From: Streptomyces sp. 130
GTDB lineage: Bacteria; Actinomycetota; Actinomycetes; Streptomycetales; Streptomycetaceae
DNA: 64,000 nt
Direction of reading: 5' to 3'
Assembly (NCBI RefSeq): GCF_007096885.1
Contig: NZ_VJNO01000021.1
Span: 1-64,000 of the forward strand
Shown here: positions 24,496 through 32,015 of the stretch, in pieces
How the letters are laid out: each line of letters opens with the position of its first letter
How positions within the stretch are numbered: the first letter of the stretch is position 1
Position numbers and translations under genes: made by a program
Notes under the pieces: generated by a model
Databases searched by the model: none
Told to the model about the DNA's origin: nothing
What the model saw: only the letters and a program-made list of their open reading frames with translations

Positions 24496-25902
24496 TCACC
24501 GCCAGCGGCTGACCTCGACGTTCTCCAGGACACCGAGGGCGTCCGGGACGAGGACCGCCGCGGAGTAGTAGGCCGTCACGAGGTAGGAGATGATCGCCTG
24601 CTCGTCGATGCCCATGAAGCGGACCGAGAGGCTGGGCTCGATCTCGTCCGGGATGCCCGTCTGCTGGAGGCCGATGACGCCCTGCTCGGACTCGCCGGTC
24701 CTCATGCAGATGATCGACGTGGTGCGGGCGTCGCTGACCGGGATCTTGTTGCACGGGAAGATCGGGACGCCGCGCCAGGCCGGCACGTGGTGTCCGCCGA
24801 CGTCCACGCTCTCCGGGACGAGGCCGCGCTTGTTGCATTCGCGACCGAAGGCGGCGATGGCGCGCGGGTGGGCGAGGAAGAGCTTGGAGCCGCGCCGGCG
24901 CGAGAGCAGTTCGTCCATGTCGTCGGGGCTCGGCACCCCGTCGTGCGGCTGGAGCCGCTGGCCGTAGTCGCAGTTGTTGAGCAGGCCGAACTCCCGGTTG
25001 TTGATGAGCTCGTGCTCCTGGCGCTCGCGCAGCGCCTCGACCGTGAGCCGCAACTGCTGCTCGGTCTGGTTCATCGGCTGGTTGTAGAGGTCCGCTACGC
25101 GGCTGTGGACCTTCAGGACGGTCTGCGCGACGCTCAGTTCGTACTCGCGCGGGGCCGCGTCGTAGTCCACGTACGTGTGCGGGACGACGGCCTCGCCGAC
25201 GTGGCCCGCGGAGAGGTCGATCGCCGCCTCGCCGTACTTGTTGGTGCGCTGCTGCGGGACGGCCAGCAGCCCGGCGAGATGGCTGCGCAGCGAATCGGCC
25301 CGTTCCGCGAGGTTGAGCACGTCCGCCCGCCGCAGCGTGAGCACCGTGCACGCGGTGACGGCGCGGGCCGTGTACTCCCAGACGGCGTCGCCCTCGACGA
25401 GGGAGTGGTCCCCGAAGTAGGCCCCGTCGGCGTGGACCCCGAGGACCGCCTCGTCACCGTAGGGGCCGGTGCCGACCTTCTCGACCTTGCCGTGCGCCAG
25501 CAGGTAGACCCGGTCCGCCGCCTCGCCCGCCGTGGCCAGGAGCTGCCCGGCGGGGATCTCGCGCTGCTCGCACCTCCGGGCCAGCTCGGCGAGCACCTCC
25601 TCGTCCCCGAAGTCCCTCAGCGCCGGCAGCTCACCGAGCTCGGCGGGGATGACCGCGACCCGGTCCCCGGTCTGCACGAACGTGACGCGGCCGTCCCCGA
25701 CCGAGTAGCTCAGCCGGCGGTTCACCCGGTACGTGCCGCCCTGCACCTGGACCCACGGCAGCATCTTCAGCAGCCACCGTGAGGTGATCTCCTGCATCTG
25801 CGGAGCGGACTTGGTGGTCGTCGCGAGGTTCCGCGCGGCCGCCGTGCCGAGACTCTGCTGCGGCGGCGCCTGCACGTTCTGAACCTCTTCGCCAACGGAC
25901 AT
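24496..25902 (-). CDS. Family 2B encapsulin shell protein with inserted cyclic-nucleotide-binding domain
   Basis: A 468-residue HK97-fold nanocompartment shell protein of the family 2B type. The N-terminal arm (1-60) ends in the WLLKMLPWVQVQGGTYRVN segment. A Crp-like cyclic-nucleotide-binding domain is inserted at about 98-215 (IPAGQLLATAGEAADRVYLL ... AYFGDHSLVEGDAVWEYTARA). The HK97 body then follows from about 240 (YELSVAQTVLKVHSRVADLYN ... IFPCNKIPV ... RFMGIDEQAIISYLVTAYYS). Such proteins are often mislabelled as Crp regulators, but there is no helix-turn-helix here. The shell would enclose the polyprenyl synthase encoded next to it. No 2-methylisoborneol synthase gene is nearby. Confidence 0.92.
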   Translation of the reverse strand: MSVGEEVQNVQAPPQQSLGTAAARNLATTTKSAPQMQEITSRWLLKMLPWVQVQGGTYRVNRRLSYSVGDGRVTFVQTGDRVAVIPAELGELPALRDFGDEEVLAELARRCEQREIPAGQLLATAGEAADRVYLLAHGKVEKVGTGPYGDEAVLGVHADGAYFGDHSLVEGDAVWEYTARAVTACTVLTLRRADVLNLAERADSLRSHLAGLLAVPQQRTNKYGEAAIDLSAGHVGEAVVPHTYVDYDAAPREYELSVAQTVLKVHSRVADLYNQPMNQTEQQLRLTVEALRERQEHELINNREFGLLNNCDYGQRLQPHDGVPSPDDMDELLSRRRGSKLFLAHPRAIAAFGRECNKRGLVPESVDVGGHHVPAWRGVPIFPCNKIPVSDARTTSIICMRTGESEQGVIGLQQTGIPDEIEPSLSVRFMGIDEQAIISYLVTAYYSAAVLVPDALGVLENVEVSRWR

Positions 25903-26081
25903 TTGTCGTCCTCTCGATCTATCGGCTGACCTGCGGGAAGAACACTTCCAGCACGAGGACCGGCCACGCCATTACACAAAAGAGTGTGACTAATCGGGCT
26001 TTGGGCGGGGCACAACGCTGCGCGATGCCCCCCGCCGGCTTTAATTTGCATCCGGAATACCACTTACCTAGGGTGGCCGCC

Positions 26082-26531
26082 ATGCGGCTGACCAAGTTCA
26101 CCGACGTCGCGCTGCGCGTCCTCATGCGCCTCGCCGTCGTGAAGCACGAGGACCCGCCGACCACCCGCGAGGTGGCGGCGGTCATGCAGGTGCCGTACTC
26201 GCACGCCGCGAAGGTCGTGGCCCGCCTCCAGCACCTCGGCCTGGTCGAGGCGCGACGGGGCAGGGGCGGCGGGCTCGCCCTGACCGACGCGGGCAGGTCG
26301 GCCTCGGTCGGCGCCCTCGTCCGCGAGCTGGAGGAGCCCGGCGACGTGGTCGACTGCGAGGGCTCCACCCCGTGTCCGCTGCGCGCGGCCTGCCGGCTGC
26401 GCGGCGCCCTGCGCGAGGCACAGGAGGCCTTCTACGCGTCCCTGGACCCGCTCACCATCACGGAGCTGACCGCCACGCCCACCGGCCCCCTGCTGATCGG
26501 CCTCGGCGCCGGGCCGCCGCCCCGGGACTGA
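26082..26531 (+). CDS. nsrR: Rrf2-family nitric oxide sensor NsrR
   Basis: A 149-residue Rrf2 repressor. The winged helix MRLTKFTDVALRVLMRLAVV ... SHAAKVVARLQHLGLVE is followed by the cluster-binding loop with C92, C98 and C104 (DCEGSTPCPLRAAC). In S. coelicolor the equivalent cysteines hold a [4Fe-4S] cluster that reacts with NO. The start is ATG 26082; the frame open from 25986 lacks support. It lies directly upstream of hmp, its classic target, and is divergent from the encapsulin gene. Confidence 0.94.
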   Translation: MRLTKFTDVALRVLMRLAVVKHEDPPTTREVAAVMQVPYSHAAKVVARLQHLGLVEARRGRGGGLALTDAGRSASVGALVRELEEPGDVVDCEGSTPCPLRAACRLRGALREAQEAFYASLDPLTITELTATPTGPLLIGLGAGPPPRD

Positions 26532-26540
26532 CCCCCGTCG

Positions 26541-26561
26541 CACCGGGCCGCCGGCCCGGTG
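26541..26561 (+). terminator. Short terminator after nsrR
   Basis: Perfect 9-bp stem CACCGGGCC / GGCCCGGTG with a 3-base loop, 10 bases after the nsrR stop. It implies that hmp has its own promoter. Confidence 0.65.
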
Positions 26562-26563
26562 CC

Positions 26564-26599
26564 TACACTGCCGTTAAATGCGCATCCCAGATGCCAATT
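26564..26599 (+). promoter_or_regulatory. hmp: hmp promoter with NsrR-like operator
   Basis: A -10-like TACACT (26564-26569) precedes an imperfect 11-2-11 inverted repeat, AAATGCGCATC (26576-26586) and AGATGCCAATT (26589-26599), resembling NsrR sites. A related TTTGCATCCGGAATACC lies upstream of nsrR near 26045. Occupancy would block the transcription start. Function is inferred. Confidence 0.5.
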
Positions 26600-26619
26600 C
26601 AACATCCGAGGAGTCACCG

Positions 26620-27813
26620 ATGCTCTCCGAGTCGTCCACCGCCACCGTCCGCGCCACCCTGCCCGCCGTCGGCGCGGCCATCGGGGACATCGCCGATCTC
26701 TTCTACCGCAAGCTGTTCGACGCCCACCCGGAGCTCCTGCGCGACCTGTTCAACCGGGGCAACCAGGCCTCCGGCGCCCAGCGCCGGGCGCTCGCCGGCT
26801 CCATCGCCGCCTTCGCGACCCAGCTGGTCGAGCAGCCCGACACCCGCCCCGACGTGATGCTCAGCCGGATCGCGCACAAGCACGCCTCGCTCGGGGTCAC
26901 CCCGGCCCAGTACCAGGTCGTCCACACCCACCTCTTCGCCGCGATCGCCGAGGTCCTGGGCGAGGCGGTGACCCCCGAGGTCGCCGCCGCCTGGGACGAG
27001 GTCTACTGGCTGATGGCCAACGCCCTGATCGCGATCGAGGAGCGGCTGTACGCGGAGCAGGGCGTCGTCGCCGGCGACGTCTGGCGCGAGTGGGAGGTCG
27101 TCTCGCGCACCGAGGAGACCGACGACGTCGCCCGGTTCCGCATCCGCCCCGCCGACGGCTCGCCGGCCCCCGCCTTCCGCCCGGGCCAGTACGTCTCCGT
27201 CCAGGTCGAACTCCCGGACGGCGCCCGTCAGATACGCCAGTACAGCCTGACCGGCGCCGCCGGACCGGCGCTCCGCTCCATCACGGTCAAGCGGGTGCAC
27301 GGCAACGACGCCCCGGACGGCGAGGTCTCCCGCCACCTGCACGCGCGGGTCCGCGCCGGTGACCGGCTCCGGGTCTCCGCCCCGTACGGCGACCTCGTAC
27401 TGAAGTCCGACGAGGCCCCGCTGCTGCTCGCGTCCGCGGGCATCGGCTGCACCCCGATCCTGGCGATGCTGGAACACCTCGCGGAGTCGGAGCACCGCGC
27501 CCCGGTCACCGTCGTGCACGGCGACCGCTCCCCCGCCGACCACGCGCTGCGCACCGACCACACCGCGCTCACGGCCAAGCTGCACGACGCCGCCGCCCAC
27601 TTCTGGTACGAGAACCCGGCGGACGGTCACCCCGCCGACCGCACCGGGCTCGTGGACCTGAGCGGCCTCACCGTCCTCCCGGGCACGCACGCCTACCTCT
27701 GCGGCCCGCTGCCCTTCATGCGGTCGGTCCGCACCCAGCTGCTCGCCAAGGGCGTCCCGGCCTCCGACATCCACTACGAGGTGTTCGGCCCCGACCTGTG
27801 GCTCGCCTCCTGA
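26620..27813 (+). CDS. hmp: Flavohaemoprotein Hmp (nitric oxide dioxygenase)
   Basis: A 397-residue enzyme that oxidises NO to nitrate using O2 and NAD(P)H. The globin domain (1-140) contains AHKHASLGVTPAQY with the proximal histidine. The FAD domain has RQIRQYSLTGA, and the NAD domain has LLLASAGIGCTPILAML and the terminal YEVFGPDLW. ATG 26620 is preceded by GAGGAG. Regulation by NsrR is expected from the adjacent gene and the operator at 26576. Confidence 0.95.
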   Translation: MLSESSTATVRATLPAVGAAIGDIADLFYRKLFDAHPELLRDLFNRGNQASGAQRRALAGSIAAFATQLVEQPDTRPDVMLSRIAHKHASLGVTPAQYQVVHTHLFAAIAEVLGEAVTPEVAAAWDEVYWLMANALIAIEERLYAEQGVVAGDVWREWEVVSRTEETDDVARFRIRPADGSPAPAFRPGQYVSVQVELPDGARQIRQYSLTGAAGPALRSITVKRVHGNDAPDGEVSRHLHARVRAGDRLRVSAPYGDLVLKSDEAPLLLASAGIGCTPILAMLEHLAESEHRAPVTVVHGDRSPADHALRTDHTALTAKLHDAAAHFWYENPADGHPADRTGLVDLSGLTVLPGTHAYLCGPLPFMRSVRTQLLAKGVPASDIHYEVFGPDLWLAS

Positions 27814-27871
27814 GCCTCCCGAGCCTCCTGGAGCCAGGACATGTCCGGATCGGCTCGCACACGATCCGAAC

Positions 27872-27908
27872 AGGGCCCCGCCGTCGCCCCGCGACCGGTC
27901 GGGGCCCT
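27872..27908 (+). terminator. hmp terminator
   Basis: Inverted repeat AGGGCCCCG / CGGGGCCCT (9 bp) with a 19-base loop that itself can pair partly. Confidence 0.65.
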
Positions 27909-27952
27909 TCCGGCCGGGTAGACCGCTCCCATACGCACAGAAGGAGCCGGCC

Positions 27953-28546
27953 ATGTCCTCACCCATGTCCGCGAGCGCTTTTCTCGCCGCCCTCAAGAAG
28001 GAAGGGCTCACCGTCGTCGAGGTCGGCGACTGGCGCAGCCACAACCGCGACCGGAAGGGCCCCTGGGGCCCCGTCCACGGGGTGATGATCCATCACTCCG
28101 CCACCGAGGGGACCGACGCCACCGTGAACGTGTGCCGCGACGGCCACCCCGACCTGCCGGGGCCGCTGTGCCACGGCGTCATCGCCAAGGACGGCCGGGT
28201 CCACCTGGTCGGCTACGGCAGGACCAACCACGCGGGGATGGGCGACGGCGACGTCCTGCGCGCGGTCGTCGCGGAGAAGAAGCGCCTTCCCCGCGACAAC
28301 GAGACCGACACCGACGGAAACCGGCACTTCTACGGCTTCGAGTGCGAGAACCTCGGCGACGGCCGGGACCCCTGGCCCGACGCCCAGCTCGAAGCCGTCG
28401 AGAAGGTATCGGCGGCCATCTGCCGCCACCACGGCTGGACCGCCCGCTCGGTCATCGGCCACCGCGAGTGGCAGCCCGGCAAGGTGGACCCGAAGGGCTT
28501 CTCGATGAACGACATGCGCGACCGCGTCCACGACCGCCTCAAATGA
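27953..28546 (+). CDS. N-acetylmuramoyl-L-alanine amidase (amidase_2/PGRP type)
   Basis: A 197-residue peptidoglycan amidase with the zinc-site motifs VHGVMIHHSATEG, GRTNHAGMG, FYGFECENLG and the final GHREWQPGKVDPKGFSM (His...Asp/Lys). There is no signal peptide, so it resembles phage- or tailocin-type endolysins or a cytosolic recycling enzyme rather than a classical secreted amidase. An AAGGAG ribosome site is present. It stands alone after the hmp terminator. Confidence 0.9.
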   Translation: MSSPMSASAFLAALKKEGLTVVEVGDWRSHNRDRKGPWGPVHGVMIHHSATEGTDATVNVCRDGHPDLPGPLCHGVIAKDGRVHLVGYGRTNHAGMGDGDVLRAVVAEKKRLPRDNETDTDGNRHFYGFECENLGDGRDPWPDAQLEAVEKVSAAICRHHGWTARSVIGHREWQPGKVDPKGFSMNDMRDRVHDRLK

Positions 28547-28571
28547 CCCCCGGGCGGCACCCGCCGCCACA

Positions 28572-29498
28572 ATGGACGGCATGCACGTCCCGTCCCCCGA
28601 GTCCCGGCTGCGCCCGCTGCTGCCTTCGCCCGTGCAGCCGGCCGAGGACGAGCGCTTCGCCCGGCACGGCGTGACGCTGCTGCTCAAGCGCGACGACCTC
28701 ATCCACCCGGATCTGCCGGGCAACAAATGGCGCAAACTCGCGCCCAATCTGGCCGCCGCCGGCGGGCGCCCCGTGCTCACCTTCGGCGGCGCCTACTCCA
28801 ACCACCTGCGGGCCACGGCCGCCGCCGGCCGGCTCCTCGGATTCCGCACCGTCGGCGTCGTACGCGGTGACGAGCTGGCCCACCGCCCCCTGAACCGCTC
28901 GCTCGCCCGGTGCGCCGCCGACGGCATGCGGCTGCACTTCGTGGACCGGGCCACGTACCGCGCCAAGACCGACCCGGCGGTCCTGACCGGGCTGCTGGAG
29001 GCGTACGGGGACTGCGAGGTCGTCCCGGAGGGCGGCAGCAACGCCCTCGCCGCCCGGGGCTGTGCCGCGCTCGGGCGCGAACTGCGGGGCGTGGCCGACG
29101 TGGCGGCGGTGGCCTGCGGCACCGGCGGCACCCTGGCCGGGCTCGCCGCCGGACTCGCGCCGGGGCAGCGCGCGCTCGGCGTCCCGGTGCTGCGCGGCGG
29201 CTTCCTGGGCGAGGCGGTGCGGGAGCTCCAGCGGGCGGCGTTCGGCGGTCCGGCGGGCGGCTGGTGGCTGGACGAGCGGTTCCACTTCGGCGGCTACGCC
29301 CGTACGACACCCGAGCTGCACGCCTTCGCACAGGATTTCGAGGACCGGCACGGGCTGCCCGTGGAGCGACTGTATGTGGCCAAATTGCTGTACGCGCTCA
29401 CCGTGCTGGCCGAGGAGGGCGCCTTCCCCGCCGGGACCACGGTCGCGGCGGTGATCACCGGCCGCCCGGACGAAGATCCTCAGCCCTCCTCGCGGTAG
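28572..29498 (+). CDS. PLP-dependent D-cysteine desulfhydrase / ACC deaminase-like protein
   Basis: A 308-residue fold-type II PLP enzyme. The PLP lysine is in LPGNKWRKL. FGGAYSNHLRATAAAGR and the phosphate loop ACGTGGTLAGLAAGL follow. The family includes ACC deaminases and D-cysteine desulfhydrases; the residues here do not decide between them. ATG 28572 and ATG 28581 are both possible. Its final 19 bases overlap the end of the convergent antiporter gene. Confidence 0.85.
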   Translation: MDGMHVPSPESRLRPLLPSPVQPAEDERFARHGVTLLLKRDDLIHPDLPGNKWRKLAPNLAAAGGRPVLTFGGAYSNHLRATAAAGRLLGFRTVGVVRGDELAHRPLNRSLARCAADGMRLHFVDRATYRAKTDPAVLTGLLEAYGDCEVVPEGGSNALAARGCAALGRELRGVADVAAVACGTGGTLAGLAAGLAPGQRALGVPVLRGGFLGEAVRELQRAAFGGPAGGWWLDERFHFGGYARTTPELHAFAQDFEDRHGLPVERLYVAKLLYALTVLAEEGAFPAGTTVAAVITGRPDEDPQPSSR

Positions 29499-31075
29499 GC
29501 CGCCGCCTCCTCCAGGTCCAGGCGGCGCAGCAGGGTCCGCATCATCTCGTCGTCGATCCGGCGCTCGTCCCGCAGCCGTACGAAGACCTCCCGCTCGGCC
29601 TCGATCATCTCGCCGGCCAGCCGCCGGTAGGTGTCGTCCGCCGACTCGCCGGTGACCGGGTTGGCCGCGCCCAGGCGTTCCCACACGGCGTTGCGGCGGC
29701 GCTCCAGGACGGTCCGCAGCCGGTCCGCCAGCGGCTGGGGCAGCCGGTTGCGCTCGTCGGCGAGCAGCTCGTCCAGGCGGGCCTCGGCGGCGGTGGACGC
29801 CTCGTTCTGGGCCTGCGCCTCGGCCAGGGTGTCGGCCTGCCGGTCCCGGCCCGGGAGCTTCAGCACGCGCACCAGGAGCGGCAGCGTGAGCCCCTGGACC
29901 ACCAGCGTGCCGATGACGGTGGTGAACGTCAGGAACAGCACCAGGTTGCGGGCCGGGAAGTCCGCGCCGTCGGCGGTGACGAGGGGGACGGAGAAGGCGA
30001 TGGCGAGCGAGACGACGCCGCGCATCCCGGCCCAGCCGACGATCAGCGGCGAGGTCCAGTCCGTGCCGGTCTCCCGCTCCCTGATCCGCCGTGACAGCCA
30101 CCGGGGGAGGTAGGTCGCCGGGTAGACCCAGACGAAGCGGACCACCACCACGGCCAGGAAGACCAGCACCGCGTACCCGAAGGCGTCCGCCACGGAGTAG
30201 GTGCCCAGTCCCTTGAGCACGAACGGCAGCTGAAGGCCGATCAGCGCGAAGACGGCCGACTCCAGGACGAAGGCGACCATCTTCCAGACGGCGGCCTCCT
30301 GGAGCCGGGTGGCGAAGTCGACCTGCCAGGACCGGTGGCCCAGGTACAGCGCGACGACGACCACGGCGAGCACCCCCGAGGCGTGCACGCGCTCGGCCGC
30401 CGCGTACGCCACGAACGGGATGAGGAGCGAGAGGGTGTTCTGGAGCAGCGGCTCCTTCAGGTGGGTGCGCAGCCAGTGCAGCGGGACCATGAGCAGCAGG
30501 CCGACCCCGACGCCCCCGACCGAGGCCAGCAGGAATTCGCGCGCCCCCGCGCCCCAGCTGACGCCCTCCCCCACGGCGGCGGCCAGCGCCACCTTGAACG
30601 CGGTGATCGCGGTGGCGTCGTTCACCAGTGACTCGCCCTGCAGGATCGTCGTGACACGCGCGGGCAGCCCCACCCGTCGCGCGATCGCGGCGGCGGTGAC
30701 GGCGTCCGGCGGGGCGATCACGGCGCCGAGCACCAGCGCGGCGGTCAGCGGCAGATCGGGCACCAGCAGATAGGCCAGCCACCCGACCGCGACCGTCGCG
30801 AACAGGACGTAGCCGACCGACAGCAGCGCCACGGGCCGCAGGTTGGCCCGCAGGTCCAGGTAGGAGCTGTCCACGGCGGCCGTGTAGAGCAGGGGCGGCA
30901 GCAGCAGGGGGAGCACGATGTGCGCGTCCAGGGCGTACGACGGCACCCCCGGCACGTACGAGGCGACCAGGCCGACGGCGACCAGGAGAAGGGGGGCCGG
31001 CACCGGCGTGCGGCGTGCGAGGCCCGCGGTCGCGGCGCTGCCCGCGACCAGCGCCACCAGGGGCAATGCGTCCAT
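29480..31075 (-). CDS. Na+/H+ antiporter, CPA1 family
   Basis: A 531-residue protein with about 12 membrane helices in residues 1-400. APPDAVTAAAIARRVGLPARV and LQGESLVNDATAITAFKVAL carry the paired aspartates of the CPA1 ion site. WAGMRGVVSLAIAFSVPL is the other family signature. The C-terminal ~110 residues form a cytosolic charged helical tail (RRRNAVWERLGAANPV ... LRRLDLEEAAAYREEG). It exchanges protons for Na+ or K+ at the plasma membrane. Confidence 0.92.
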   Translation of the reverse strand: MDALPLVALVAGSAATAGLARRTPVPAPLLLVAVGLVASYVPGVPSYALDAHIVLPLLLPPLLYTAAVDSSYLDLRANLRPVALLSVGYVLFATVAVGWLAYLLVPDLPLTAALVLGAVIAPPDAVTAAAIARRVGLPARVTTILQGESLVNDATAITAFKVALAAAVGEGVSWGAGAREFLLASVGGVGVGLLLMVPLHWLRTHLKEPLLQNTLSLLIPFVAYAAAERVHASGVLAVVVVALYLGHRSWQVDFATRLQEAAVWKMVAFVLESAVFALIGLQLPFVLKGLGTYSVADAFGYAVLVFLAVVVVRFVWVYPATYLPRWLSRRIRERETGTDWTSPLIVGWAGMRGVVSLAIAFSVPLVTADGADFPARNLVLFLTFTTVIGTLVVQGLTLPLLVRVLKLPGRDRQADTLAEAQAQNEASTAAEARLDELLADERNRLPQPLADRLRTVLERRRNAVWERLGAANPVTGESADDTYRRLAGEMIEAEREVFVRLRDERRIDDEMMRTLLRRLDLEEAAAYREEG

Positions 31076-31110
31076 CTCATGATCCTCGCATCCGTCGTAA
31101 CCTGGCCATC

Positions 31111-31371
31111 ATGAGTGGTTGCCCGCATGTACCGGATCTGCCGCGCCCCGAGCCCGTGCCCCTCGGCGAGACCTGTCCCGAGTGCCTGGCGGCCGGCACC
31201 CACCCCGTGCAGCTGCGGCTGTGCCTGAGCTGCGGCCACGTCGGCTGCTGCGACTCCTCGCCCGGGCGGCACGCGACGGGGCACTTCGAGCAGACCGGCC
31301 ATCCGGTGATGCGGAGCTTCGAACCGGGCGAGAAGTGGCGTTGGTGCTTTGTCGACGGTTCGATCGTCTGA
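31111..31371 (+). CDS. Small UBP-type zinc-finger protein
   Basis: An 86-residue protein consisting only of a UBP (ZnF-UBP) finger: CPHVPD, ETCPECLAAG, LRLCLSCGHVGCCDSSPGRH and ATGHFEQTGHPVM supply the Cys/His ligands. Eukaryotic relatives bind ubiquitin C-termini; the bacterial ones have no known ligand. It is divergent from the antiporter and lies 231 bases upstream of the ushX-sigH pair. Confidence 0.88.
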   Translation: MSGCPHVPDLPRPEPVPLGETCPECLAAGTHPVQLRLCLSCGHVGCCDSSPGRHATGHFEQTGHPVMRSFEPGEKWRWCFVDGSIV

Positions 31372-31601
31372 CGTCCGGGTACGTCAAACCGGCGCGCGTC
31401 GTTCGTAATTGAGCGACGCAGCCCCCTAGGCACTGTGTGTACGCGTGGACCTACCATGAGTGACAGCCACAGGGAGGGTTCCGGCGACACGGCATCATGG
31501 ATGGCGATAGCGTCGCCGGGCCGAGAACCGAAGACGTACCGCATGGCTCCGGGCGTTCTTCCCGGAACCTCGAACGAGTTTGTGCCACCTTGGAGGTGAG
31601 G

Positions 31602-32015
31602 GTGTCCCAGATCGCAGGCGAGCCCGGGAATCAGGACTTCGTAGAGGTCCGGCTGCCCGCTGCGGGTGCCTACCTGTCGGTGCTGCGCACGGCCACGGCC
31701 GGTCTCGCAGCACGCTTGGACTTCACTCTCGACGAGATCGAGGACCTTCGCATCGCGGTGGACGAGGCGTGCGCGATCCTGCTCCAGCAGGCCGTGCCCG
31801 GCTCCGTCCTGAGCTGCGTCTTCCGCCTCATCGACGATTCGCTCGAGGTGACGGTCGCGGCCCCGACCACGGACGGCCGCGCCCCGGAGCGCGACACCTT
31901 CGCCTGGACGGTGCTCTCCGCGCTGGCCGGCAAGGTCGACTCCTCGGTCGCCGACGACCGTACGGTCAGCATCAGCCTGTACAAACAGCGCGGCGCGGGA
32001 CCCGGGCCGGCGTGA
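31602..32015 (+). CDS. ushX: UshX/PrsH, anti-sigma factor for SigH (degenerate RsbW-type)
   Basis: A 137-residue GHKL-fold protein of the SpoIIAB/RsbW type. GTG 31602 has a GGAGGTGAGG ribosome site; the frame open from 31497 is not needed. The N-box region reads DEIEDLRIAVDEACAILLQQ, lacking the Asn that normally coordinates Mg-ATP, and no DxGxG box is visible. It probably binds SigH without classical kinase activity. It overlaps sigH by GTGA, so the two are made together, as in the ushX-sigH operon of S. coelicolor. Confidence 0.88.
   Translation: MSQIAGEPGNQDFVEVRLPAAGAYLSVLRTATAGLAARLDFTLDEIEDLRIAVDEACAILLQQAVPGSVLSCVFRLIDDSLEVTVAAPTTDGRAPERDTFAWTVLSALAGKVDSSVADDRTVSISLYKQRGAGPGPA

Noticed and set aside
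24371..24533. Extended polyprenyl synthase start at GTG 24533
   Set aside because: It would begin inside the shell gene, lacks a ribosome site and contains both hairpins; kept only as an open question in the findings.
24496..25902. Crp/Fnr-type transcription factor
   Set aside because: Only the cyclic-nucleotide-binding insert matches; there is no C-terminal helix-turn-helix, and the flanking parts fit an encapsulin shell.
31372..31601. BldD operator in the ushX-sigH promoter region
   Set aside because: A GTACACACAGTGCC stretch resembles part of a BldD site but misses key positions, so it is not annotated.
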